From assembly GCF_000282035.1 (NCBI RefSeq), contig NZ_AKKA01000010.1, forward strand, positions 1 through 64,000: a DNA stretch of 64,000 nt, in the 5' to 3' direction. Made by a program: the position numbers and the translations under genes. Source of the DNA: Rhizobium sp. CF122 (GTDB lineage Bacteria > Pseudomonadota > Alphaproteobacteria > Rhizobiales > Rhizobiaceae). This document shows, in pieces, positions 45,891 to 54,380 of this stretch (positions are counted from its first letter, which is position 1; every line of letters starts with the position of its first letter). The notes beneath the pieces are model-generated. The model had not been told where the DNA came from, did not search any database, and was given only the letters and a program-made list of their open reading frames with translations.

Positions 45891-46736
45891 ATGTCAGCGA
45901 ATCTCGACGATATCCGTGACCAGCAACGAGAGACCTGGGACAAGTTTTCGGCCGGCTGGAAAAAATGGGACAGCTTGGTTCTGGGTTGGCTCGCACCGTT
46001 TGGTGACACCATGCTTCGGAGCGCAAATCTCTCGAACAGCTTTAGCGTGCTTGACGTAGCCGCTGGCACCGGCGAACCCGGCCTGACGGCGGCGGCGGCA
46101 ATCCCCGACGGTCATGTGACCGTAACCGATCTCTCGGAAAATATGCTGGCCGCAGCCGCCGAAAACGCAGCCAAACGTGGCCTCAAAAACTTCGAAACTC
46201 GGCTGTGCGATGCGGGAGCGTTGCCTTTTGCCGATGCCAGTTTCGACGCAGTCCTATGCCGGTTTGGGTTTATGTTCTTCCCGGATATCGCTACTGCCGC
46301 AAAGGAGATGGCACGCGTTGCAAAGCCCGGTGCGCGAGTCTGCGCCGCAGTATGGAGCACCCCTGCCAAAAATCCATGGGCGACCACGATCATGGGCAGC
46401 ATCGCCCGCCACGTGGACATGCCCTCGCCGCCACCCGGCTCTCCGGGTTTGTTCCGCTGCGCGCCGGAAGGCATGATGGTCGAGACCTTTAGAGAGGCGG
46501 GCCTTGTCGACGTCGCCGAGGAAGAGGTTTCGACGATGATGGTCCACGATACCCCGGAGCGCTACTGGGACTTCATGACTGAGATCGCTGCACCGGTCGT
46601 CGCTGGACTATCCAGGGCCGATACGGCAACACGGGAGAAGATCCGTCGCGAGGTCCTGGAGCTAGCGCTGCAATTCGCCAGCGATGGCAAGGTTCACCTT
46701 CGCTCAACTGCAACGGTAATCGTCGGCACGCGATAG
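45891..46736 (+). CDS. UbiE-like class I SAM-dependent methyltransferase
   Basis: 281 residues from ATG 45891, with AGGGAGGAGG just upstream. Motif I is SVLDVAAGTGEPGLTAA, then VTVTDLSENMLAAAAENAAK, the ALPFADASFDAVLCRFGFMF motif and KPGARVCAAVWSTPAKNPW, as in UbiE/COQ5-like enzymes. It is not the housekeeping ubiE because the sequence diverges after the SAM-binding half; a small-molecule or quinone-like acceptor is possible. No operon partner. Confidence 0.8.
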   Translation: MSANLDDIRDQQRETWDKFSAGWKKWDSLVLGWLAPFGDTMLRSANLSNSFSVLDVAAGTGEPGLTAAAAIPDGHVTVTDLSENMLAAAAENAAKRGLKNFETRLCDAGALPFADASFDAVLCRFGFMFFPDIATAAKEMARVAKPGARVCAAVWSTPAKNPWATTIMGSIARHVDMPSPPPGSPGLFRCAPEGMMVETFREAGLVDVAEEEVSTMMVHDTPERYWDFMTEIAAPVVAGLSRADTATREKIRREVLELALQFASDGKVHLRSTATVIVGTR

Positions 46737-47478
46737 CCTAGGGTGCTTTTCCTTTGCGACATCTTATTGCTGAAAGGAACGAGTTTCAGCAACCAACAGA
46801 AGGTGTAAAGAGGCTACGTCACATTTTCCCAACCCGGCCCTGAACGTAGCGGTGAACCGTGGCGTTCCCGCTCCTGACGACGACTGGGACGCGGTCCGGG
46901 CTTCAGCCGGGCGGCCGTTCGGACCGTGAGCCCGGTGTCGGTCACCCCTTTTGGGGCTCAAAGTTCAAAGCCATTCAAGACCTGTCATACAGCTTTACCA
47001 TGGATTTCGCGACCGTAGCGCGATGTTTGGAGTAACCCAATGCCCGCAGTGCATGGGCGATGATCTGCTTCGGAAAACGGTGATTCTTGTAGCTGACGGT
47101 CGGCTTTTCATGCTGCAGCAATTACAGACGTTAAGCTCCGAACAGCGTGACGCCGCCGCTAGAGGAGCGCGTACTGAATCAGGCTTACGCAATATCGACG
47201 GACAATTTGGAATCTTACGCGATCTTCATGGACACGCTAGTAGTCGTCATTCGAAGCGAAGTGGCTGAGGCTGAAGGTCGGCGCCGAGCCCGTCCCTTCT
47301 TGCTTGAGATCGGTCGTGACCTGCGAAGTCGACGGCGGTCTGCGAAGATCGGCGAGGCACTCACATTGAAGTCAGTCGTAAGCCCAAGCGCCTTGGGCAT
47401 CATGACGAAATCGGAAAATGAAGCGCTGAAATGGCTGCGCGAACCGTTTCTCCACCACAGCTATCCTGACCCCACGCA
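46737..47478. other. region with one weak frame and no confident gene
   Basis: The best candidate is 47147-47482 on the plus strand: GTG start, 111 residues including SYAIFMDTLVVVIRSEVAEA and ALTLKSVVSPSALGIMTKSE, with no recognised family and no good ribosome binding site. The left half (46737-47146) has nothing. The whole stretch looks like the decayed edge of the accessory region next to the cellulose operon. Confidence 0.35.
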
Positions 47479-47495
47479 TTAACTTGGGGTTAACC
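47479..47495 (+). promoter_or_regulatory. CtrA-type binding site TTAA-N7-TTAACC
   Basis: TTAA (47479-47482), seven bases and TTAACC (47490-47495) give an exact match to the full consensus of the alphaproteobacterial cell-cycle regulator CtrA. It is 92 bases before the bcsN start. A further half-site-like TTTACCAT follows at 47506. CtrA is known to act through such sites; binding here is inference. Confidence 0.6.
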
Positions 47496-47586
47496 ATAAA
47501 CGTCGTTTACCATGGGTGGCGGCCTCAAGGGTCGTTGATTCGGAAGTCCACCGCGAAACCATGCGCATGGATGTGAGGAAAGACGA

Positions 47587-48591
47587 TTGCGGCGACCCGA
47601 AACGTTCAGTTTGCTGAAGGCGTCATGCTTGGCATTGCTTTGCGGGCTCGTGGTCGGATGCCAGTCGTCGGGAAACGTCAGGCTCCCAAATATTCCCGAG
47701 ACGGTACCTGCAGAGCAGGCGCTGGCCTTGCCTCCGCCCGGTGGCCCCTCGATCGTCAGCGTCGTAGAGCACAAGCGCGGCAACGGCACCGAGCAGATGA
47801 TTTCGCTCTACACGTCGTCTTCCGTATCCGGGCAGAATTTTCTCAAGGTGCAATTCCTCGGGGCATCAGGCTCCAATCCCGGTACCGGAAACGCCTCGTA
47901 TCAAATGATCAGCGAAAACGGGATAATCCGCGAGGCATTTGCCGCGGTTCCCGGCGTGCAAATGACGCGATCCACGACCTATCTGCAAAACAGCTATGGA
48001 CCGTTCGGCTATGCCTCTGGCCAGAGTGGTTCAGGCGATACCTGTCTTTATGGCTGGCAGCAGATCCGTTCGAGCAGATCCGCTCATACGCAAGCGCGCA
48101 ACTTCGGAATGATCCAGGTACGGTTGCGCCTCTGCGACGCGCGGGCAACCGAAAGACAGTTGCTCGGAATAATGTACGGCTACACGATCGTCGGGATGCT
48201 GGACGGAGAAATCTGGAATCCATTTGGATCTGTGCAGGGCATTGATCCGACGCTCGGGCGCCCCGGCAATGCGATTTATCCGGACGAGGGCGGCTACAGG
48301 AGCATGCCGATGGCCTTTGGCTATGAACCTGCCCGCCCGGAAATCCAATCCCGTGTCGTTCGCGTACGCAGCGTTCAGCCGAAAGCTGAGGAGGCGCCTG
48401 CGCAGTTACCGCAGCCGACAGGTCCTCGCGTCCCGCTGCCGGACACGACGAGCGATTTGCCGCAACCAGGCATGTCAGCCGTGCCTTCGAACCAACAGCC
48501 GCAACCGAAAACCGCGACGGCGAGCGGCCTGGCGGTGCCGTCGCCAGATTGCATAGGGGATTCGGCCATGACGGCCGCGTGCCGAAGATAG
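47587..48591 (+). CDS. bcsN: cellulose biosynthesis lipoprotein BcsN
   Basis: 334 residues from TTG 47587; GAGGAAAG lies just upstream, and no in-frame ATG fits. The N-terminus is a lipoprotein signal with the lipobox LVVGC. The central domain (VSVVEHKRGNGTEQMISLYT ... NSYGPFGYASGQSGSGDTCL ... MYGYTIVGMLDGEIWNPFG) is of the BcsN family, found with agrobacterial/rhizobial cellulose operons. A Pro/Gln-rich tail follows. It heads the operon, 52 bases before bcsA. The role is unproven; an envelope-attached secretion aid is likely. Confidence 0.88.
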   Translation: MRRPETFSLLKASCLALLCGLVVGCQSSGNVRLPNIPETVPAEQALALPPPGGPSIVSVVEHKRGNGTEQMISLYTSSSVSGQNFLKVQFLGASGSNPGTGNASYQMISENGIIREAFAAVPGVQMTRSTTYLQNSYGPFGYASGQSGSGDTCLYGWQQIRSSRSAHTQARNFGMIQVRLRLCDARATERQLLGIMYGYTIVGMLDGEIWNPFGSVQGIDPTLGRPGNAIYPDEGGYRSMPMAFGYEPARPEIQSRVVRVRSVQPKAEEAPAQLPQPTGPRVPLPDTTSDLPQPGMSAVPSNQQPQPKTATASGLAVPSPDCIGDSAMTAACRR

Positions 48592-48643
48592 ACGTGAGAA
48601 GGCTGTAAGTGTTCCCAAGCACCCGGTCTGCATTGTCAAAGGG

Positions 48644-50842
48644 ATGTTGATGCATAAAGCCCGAAGCATCGTTACGTGGGCCATCGTTTCTCTGTGTGTG
48701 ATCGCGCTGATCACACTGCCAGTGAACCTTCAGACCCAGCTGATTGCGAGCATTGTCGTTGTCGCTGTAATGGCGATCATCAAGGGGCTGAAGGCTGAAG
48801 GCACCTGGAGGCTGATTGCGCTTGCCTTCGGCACCTCCATTGTTCTTCGCTATGTCTACTGGCGCACGACCAGCACGCTGCCGCCGATCAATCAGCCAGA
48901 AAACTTCATCCCCGGCCTGCTGCTCTATCTCGCGGAAATGTACAGCGTGGCGATGCTGGCGCTCAGCCTGTTCATTGTCGCTACGCCCCTACCTTCGCGC
49001 CCTTCGCGCGCGAGCAGGGAAGAACGCTTTCCCCATGTCGACGTGTTCGTTCCCTCCTACAATGAGGACTCGCACCTCCTGGCCAACACGCTGGCCGCCG
49101 CAAAGGCCATGGATTATCCCGCTGAGAGGCTGCATGTCTGGCTCCTGGACGATGGCGGCACGTTGCAGAAGCGCAATTCCAACAAGCTTCTCGAAGCCCA
49201 GGCAGCAGTGGCGCGCCACAACGAGCTCAAGAAACTCTGCGAGGATCTCGACGTACGCTACCTCACGCGCGACCGAAACGAGCATGCCAAGGCTGGCAAC
49301 CTCAACAACGGAATGAAGCATTCGCGCGGCGAGCTGATCGCCGTATTCGATGCCGACCACGCACCGGCCCGCGACTTCCTGCTCGAAACCGTCGGCTACT
49401 TCGACGACGATCCGAAGCTGTTCCTTGTCCAGACACCGCATTTCTTCATCAACCCGGATCCCCTGGAACGAAATCTTCGAACCTTCGAGAGAATGCCGAG
49501 CGAGAACGAGATGTTTTACGGCATCATCCAGCGCGGTCTCGACAAATGGAACGCAGCATTCTTCTGCGGCTCGGCCGCCGTCCTCAGCCGAAGGGCGCTG
49601 GAATCCCAGGGTGGCTTCAGCGGCATCAGCATCACCGAGGACTGCGAAACTGCCCTTGCGCTTCACGGCAACGGATGGAACAGCATCTACGTGGACAAGC
49701 CCCTGATCGCTGGGCTGCAGCCAGCGACCTTTGCAAGCTTCATCGGCCAGCGCAGCCGATGGGCACAGGGAATGATGCAAATTCTGCGCTTCCGCTTCCC
49801 CTTGCTGAAGCGCGGTCTGACACTGCCGCAACGGCTTTGCTACATGTCGTCGACGCTCTTCTGGCTCTTCCCGTTTCCCCGCACGATCTTTCTGTTCGCG
49901 CCGCTTTTCTACCTCTTCTTCGATCTGGAGATCTTCACCGCATCAGGCGGCGAGTTCCTTGCCTATACGCTGGCATACATGCTCGTGAACCTGATGATGC
50001 AGAACTACCTCTACGGATCTTTTCGCTGGCCGTGGATATCGGAACTCTACGAGTATGTTCAGACGGTTCACCTGCTCCCGGCAGTGGTCTCGGTCATGCT
50101 CAATCCGCGAAAGCCAACGTTCAAGGTTACGGCGAAGGACGAGTCGATCGCGCTCAGCCGTCTTTCGGAAATCAGCCGGCCGTTCTTCGTCATCTTTGCC
50201 GTACTGCTGATTGCTTTGCTGGTGACCATCTATCGTATCTATGCCGAGCCCTATAAGGCCGACGTGACCTTGGTTGTCGGCGGCTGGAACATCATCAACC
50301 TGATCATGGCCGGCTGCGCCCTAGGCGTCGTTTCCGAACGTGGCGAGCGGGCCGCGTCTCGGCGCGTGCGCGTGAACCGTCGCTGCGAATTCGGGGTCAA
50401 CGGTAAGTGGCACACGGCATCCGTCGAGGATGTCTCAGTACACGGCGCACGGCTGCATGTGTTCAACAAGCAGCTGGATCCGATGGTGATCGGCGCCGAG
50501 GGCGAGATACGCTTCCAGCCTCACAGCGGCGCAAGCATCGAAACGCTGCCGCTCATCGTCCGCAATATCCAGCCTTCCGGCGAGATTTTGGCCGTTGGCT
50601 GCCAATATAATCCGAAGAGCGCCCTCGATCACCGCCTGATCGCCGACCTGATGTTTGCGAATTCCGATCAGTGGACGCAGTTCCAGCAGGCGCGTCGCCA
50701 CAACCCAGGTCTTATTCGCGGGACGATCTGGTTTCTCGGTCTATCGCTCTACCAGACAAGCCGCGGTCTCGTGTACCTTTTCCGCAGCATGCGGCCCGAA
50801 CGCGAGCGGCAGAATCAGGTCGCGAAGGCAGGCAACTCATGA
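48644..50842 (+). CDS. bcsA: cellulose synthase catalytic subunit (UDP-forming)
   Basis: 732 residues, the agrobacterial length. It polymerises UDP-glucose to beta-1,4-glucan and extrudes it through its own membrane channel. Helices are followed by the GT2 core: LLDDGG (167-172), DAD (236-238), TED (331-333) and QRSRW (369-373), which bind UDP, metal and acceptor. More helices follow, and a C-terminal PilZ domain with the c-di-GMP motifs RxxxR (Arg576/Arg580) and DVSVHG (596-601), so synthesis should be activated by c-di-GMP. ATGs at 48644 and 48650 are both possible. The stop overlaps the bcsB start as ATGA. Confidence 0.98.
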   Translation: MLMHKARSIVTWAIVSLCVIALITLPVNLQTQLIASIVVVAVMAIIKGLKAEGTWRLIALAFGTSIVLRYVYWRTTSTLPPINQPENFIPGLLLYLAEMYSVAMLALSLFIVATPLPSRPSRASREERFPHVDVFVPSYNEDSHLLANTLAAAKAMDYPAERLHVWLLDDGGTLQKRNSNKLLEAQAAVARHNELKKLCEDLDVRYLTRDRNEHAKAGNLNNGMKHSRGELIAVFDADHAPARDFLLETVGYFDDDPKLFLVQTPHFFINPDPLERNLRTFERMPSENEMFYGIIQRGLDKWNAAFFCGSAAVLSRRALESQGGFSGISITEDCETALALHGNGWNSIYVDKPLIAGLQPATFASFIGQRSRWAQGMMQILRFRFPLLKRGLTLPQRLCYMSSTLFWLFPFPRTIFLFAPLFYLFFDLEIFTASGGEFLAYTLAYMLVNLMMQNYLYGSFRWPWISELYEYVQTVHLLPAVVSVMLNPRKPTFKVTAKDESIALSRLSEISRPFFVIFAVLLIALLVTIYRIYAEPYKADVTLVVGGWNIINLIMAGCALGVVSERGERAASRRVRVNRRCEFGVNGKWHTASVEDVSVHGARLHVFNKQLDPMVIGAEGEIRFQPHSGASIETLPLIVRNIQPSGEILAVGCQYNPKSALDHRLIADLMFANSDQWTQFQQARRHNPGLIRGTIWFLGLSLYQTSRGLVYLFRSMRPERERQNQVAKAGNS

Positions 50843-53334
50843 AGAAGATCACATCGATCTTTGCGTTTTTCCTCGCCGCTTGCGCGGTTGCCTATGCGCA
50901 AACGGCGCCTTTCGACATGTCGGGTGAGCGTGAGCAGGGCAGTACGCCGATGGTGCCGAGACTGACATTGCCGGCCACGCCAGCGCCGGCAGCGACACCG
51001 GTGGCCCCCGCGACGCCTGCCGCGCCCACCGCCCCTTTCTCCATGCCCCCCGCTTCACCGTCAGCCACGGCAACGCCACCATCGCAACCGCAGGCGCCAG
51101 CCGACGTTGCTCGACCGCAGCCTGCCCCACCAGTTGCCCCGGCGCAGGCGCAACGCCCTGCGCAACCGGCAATCCAGCGAGCTAGTCAAAGCTCAGTCCT
51201 GAGGTATGTCATCCCTTTCGCGAAGTTTGGTCTCGATGGCGAGTATGATCGCAAGTCGTGGTCAATCTACATCACGCCAGAGCAGGCTGCCGCGCCAGCA
51301 AAGTTCAACTTCTCCTATCAAAATGCTGTCGTCGTTGCCCCGGAGGCGTCGCAACTAACGGTTCTTCTGAACAGCCGGATCGTCGGCCAACAGCCGATCG
51401 CCTCATCAGACGCGCCATCGAACGTCTCCTTCGACGTGCCCGCGGGACTGCTGCAGCCGGGCGCGAATCTTCTGACATTCGAAGCCACCCAACGCCACCG
51501 CACCGACTGCACGGTTCAATCGACCTATGAACTTTGGACGGACATTGACCCGGCAAAGACCTATCTGAGCTTTAGTGGGCAAGAGGCGGCTAGGTTTTCC
51601 AGTACAGACGCCATTCGCGCGATCGGCGTCGATGAAACCGGCAAGACGCAGTTCAATTTCGTCGTGCCGGCGCTCGAGCAGCCGGGCACGACAAAGCCTC
51701 TCTTACGCCTTGCCCAGGGCCTCGCGGTCCTAAGCGGCATGCCGAACCAAACCTTCTCATTCACGCCTGACACGTTGCCGCAAGCGGGTGCGGGTCGTAT
51801 GACTGTCGTCGTTGGAACGCCGGCCGAGCTTCAATCAGTGATTACGACGCCGCCGGCCGCGCAAGCGGCGCCGCTGGCCTCGTTCGTGACGGATCCGAAG
51901 TCTGGGGCACCCGTTCTTTTGATCAGCGGCCCCTCCTGGCCAGCAATCTCGTCCGCTATCGACACGATCGTTTCGACAACGGATCGCCCAGCGACGGCCG
52001 TTCGCGACACGCTGGTAACCGAGCGTTGGAGCGCCCCGGATGCGCCACTCATTCTGTCGGCCGCGAACCTGACGTTTGCGCAGCTGGGCGTGGCGACGGC
52101 GGAGTTTTCGGGACGACGCTTCCGTACCAGTTTCAATATCGCCGTGCCGTCCGATTTCTACGCGAACGCCTATGGCGAAGCCACTGTACTGCTCGACGCG
52201 GCCTTTACGCAGAATGTCCTGCCCGGCAGCCATATCGACATCTATGTGAACGGCAATATCGCTTCAACAGTGCCTATTTCGTCAACGGGTGGAGGCATAT
52301 TCCGGCATTTGCCCATTCGCGTGACGATGCGGCATTTCAGGCCGGGCCTGAACACGCTGTCGCTCGAAGCCATCCTGATGACGAAGGAGGACGAGGTCTG
52401 CGTGCCCGGCACGACGGCTGGCGCAGCACCGCGCTTTGCGCTCTTCGACACCAGTGAGCTTCACATTCCCGACTTTGCCCGGATCGGGCAGCGGCCGAAT
52501 CTGGCCGGCCTATCTGGAACCGGCTATCCCTATAATCGTGCGACGCAGCCAACGCCCCTCTTCATCGACCGGATCGATAGCGATACGCTGTCAGCGGCTG
52601 CTACGCTGCTCGGACAAATGGCGATGGTTGCCGGCCGCCCGATCGACGTTGAGCCGGCTGCGACTCCGGGCGCCATCGGCGAGCGAGACGCCATTTTCAT
52701 TGGATCGATCTCGCAGATTCCGCCGGCGGTGCTGACGCAACTAAACATAGCGACGAGCAGTCAGGCCTCTTGGCGCCCACCCGCCGCGGCGCAATCAAAC
52801 CAGACCGAGCGCACCGTGACCTTTGACGATTGGCGCTCGAGGGTTGGCGGCGGAGTATGGCGCGGGCAGATCACGTCATTTCAGGAGTGGCTTCGCCGCA
52901 ACTTCGACATTTCGCTGAGTTCGCTGCAGTTCGTGCCCGGGTCGGAAGAAGCCTTCACGCCCTCGAACGAGCACAGCTTCTTGATCGCTCAGGGCAAAAG
53001 CGCCGCCGGGGGATCGTCCTGGACCATCGTCACGGCTCCTTCCGCCAAGGACCTGCGCGAGGGCGCCGAGGCAGTTACCGCACAGGTCAACTGGCCGCAG
53101 GTCGCGGGTCATATCACCACCTATTCCAGCAAGACCGGCAAGGTCGAAAGCATCCCGGTCGGTCGCTTCGATTTCGTTGCCTCTCAGCCTTGGTCAATCT
53201 CAAATTATCGCCTGATTGCTGCGAACTGGTTGTCTACGAACATCTTGTCCTACGCCTTCCTTCTGGTCGTCCTTTCGCTTCTGATCGGCACTGTCACGGC
53301 AGCCATGCTTTCCAGGCTGGGCAGGCGCGAATGA
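50839..53334 (+). CDS. bcsB: cellulose synthase periplasmic subunit
   Basis: 831 residues from ATG 50839. Signal peptide MKKITSIFAFFLAACAVAYA, a long Ala/Pro-rich linker (about 35-115), then the BcsB carbohydrate-binding and flavodoxin-like domains (for example VLNLTFAQLG-like NLTFAQLGVATAEFSGRRF and SHIDIYVNGNIASTVPISST). A C-terminal membrane anchor (ILSYAFLLVVLSLLIGTVTA) packs against BcsA. It guides the nascent glucan through the periplasm and is needed for BcsA activity. Start and stop overlap bcsA and bcsZ by four bases each. Confidence 0.96.
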   Translation: MKKITSIFAFFLAACAVAYAQTAPFDMSGEREQGSTPMVPRLTLPATPAPAATPVAPATPAAPTAPFSMPPASPSATATPPSQPQAPADVARPQPAPPVAPAQAQRPAQPAIQRASQSSVLRYVIPFAKFGLDGEYDRKSWSIYITPEQAAAPAKFNFSYQNAVVVAPEASQLTVLLNSRIVGQQPIASSDAPSNVSFDVPAGLLQPGANLLTFEATQRHRTDCTVQSTYELWTDIDPAKTYLSFSGQEAARFSSTDAIRAIGVDETGKTQFNFVVPALEQPGTTKPLLRLAQGLAVLSGMPNQTFSFTPDTLPQAGAGRMTVVVGTPAELQSVITTPPAAQAAPLASFVTDPKSGAPVLLISGPSWPAISSAIDTIVSTTDRPATAVRDTLVTERWSAPDAPLILSAANLTFAQLGVATAEFSGRRFRTSFNIAVPSDFYANAYGEATVLLDAAFTQNVLPGSHIDIYVNGNIASTVPISSTGGGIFRHLPIRVTMRHFRPGLNTLSLEAILMTKEDEVCVPGTTAGAAPRFALFDTSELHIPDFARIGQRPNLAGLSGTGYPYNRATQPTPLFIDRIDSDTLSAAATLLGQMAMVAGRPIDVEPAATPGAIGERDAIFIGSISQIPPAVLTQLNIATSSQASWRPPAAAQSNQTERTVTFDDWRSRVGGGVWRGQITSFQEWLRRNFDISLSSLQFVPGSEEAFTPSNEHSFLIAQGKSAAGGSSWTIVTAPSAKDLREGAEAVTAQVNWPQVAGHITTYSSKTGKVESIPVGRFDFVASQPWSISNYRLIAANWLSTNILSYAFLLVVLSLLIGTVTAAMLSRLGRRE

Positions 53335-54380
53335 AGAGACTGTTGAAACTGATCTGCGCCGCAAGCTTTGCGGTTGCCGCCGCCTGCCAGTCCGCGCAGG
53401 CGCAAGGTCCGGGGATCAACCCGCAGGCATGGGGCGCCTATAAGGCGAAGTTCTTGGATGCCAGCGGCCGCATCGTCGATGATGCAAACGGCAATATCAG
53501 CCACAGCGAGGGCCAAGGGTATGGCCTGCTGCTTGCCTACCTTGCCAACAACCCCGCAGACTTCGAGCAGATATGGTACTTCACGCGCACTGAACTGTTG
53601 CTGCGCGACGATGGCCTGGCGGCCTGGAAATGGGATCCCGCCGTTACGCCGCATGTCACCGATATCAACAACGCCTCGGACGGCGATCTCTTGATTGCCT
53701 ATGCGCTGGCCCTTGCCGGGTCTGCCTGGAACAGAAGTGACTATATCGAGTCAGCCGCGAAGATGGCTCAGGCGCTTCTTTCGCATGTCGTGGTCAGTTC
53801 AGGCGGACGCACGCTGCTGCTGCCTGGTGCCAGCGGTTTTGATTCTCCCGATCGCAAGGACGGCCCTATCATCAATCCCTCCTATTGGGTCTACGAGGCG
53901 ATCCCGATCATGGCGCTCCTGGCGCCGTCCAACGCCTGGCAGAAACTGTCGGATGACGGCCTGTCACTGTTGCAGTCGATGAAATTCGGGCCACGAAAGC
54001 TGCCCAGCGATTGGGTGAGCCTCAATCGCATGCCGGAGCCCGCCAAGGGCTTCGATGCCGAATTCGGATACAACAGCCTGCGCATACCGCTCTACCTCGT
54101 TCGCGCGGGAATTTCGGACAAGGCTCTGCTGACAAGATTGCGCCAGGGAATGACCGCGGAGGACGGCACTTTGGCGACGATCAGCCTTGCGTCCGGTAAG
54201 CCAAAGACGCTGCTGTCGGACCCGGGTTATCGAATTGTTAACGATGTCGTGGCCTGTGTGACAGACGGAACGAAGCTGCCTGAGTCGTCGCAGCAGTTTG
54301 AGCCATCGCTCTACTATCCATCGACCCTTCATCTTCTTGGGTTGGCATTTGTCGGGGAGAAGCATCCGGAGTGTCTGTGA
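53331..54380 (+). CDS. bcsZ: periplasmic endo-beta-1,4-glucanase, GH8 (BcsZ/CelC)
   Basis: 349 residues with a signal peptide ending around SAQAQG. GH8 landmarks: HSEGQGYGLLLAYLANNP with the general acid Glu60, NNASDGDLLIAYALALAG with Asp117, and INPSYWVYEAIP. The segment FGYNSLRIPLYLVRAG has Asn where the general base Asp stands in some BcsZ proteins, as in enterics (YDAIR). Periplasmic GH8 enzymes trim or release glucan during synthesis; in Agrobacterium and Rhizobium the corresponding CelC is required for normal fibrils. The start overlaps bcsB, and the end overlaps bcsK (GTGA). Confidence 0.94.
   Translation: MKRLLKLICAASFAVAAACQSAQAQGPGINPQAWGAYKAKFLDASGRIVDDANGNISHSEGQGYGLLLAYLANNPADFEQIWYFTRTELLLRDDGLAAWKWDPAVTPHVTDINNASDGDLLIAYALALAGSAWNRSDYIESAAKMAQALLSHVVVSSGGRTLLLPGASGFDSPDRKDGPIINPSYWVYEAIPIMALLAPSNAWQKLSDDGLSLLQSMKFGPRKLPSDWVSLNRMPEPAKGFDAEFGYNSLRIPLYLVRAGISDKALLTRLRQGMTAEDGTLATISLASGKPKTLLSDPGYRIVNDVVACVTDGTKLPESSQQFEPSLYYPSTLHLLGLAFVGEKHPECL

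Noticed and set aside
46951..47268. Plus-strand 105-codon frame upstream of bcsN
   Set aside because: No ribosome binding site or domain; overlaps another weak frame, and the region looks decayed.
48989..49831. Long minus-strand open frame (280 codons) inside bcsA
   Set aside because: Antisense to the conserved GT2 core of bcsA; composition follows codon bias of the real strand.
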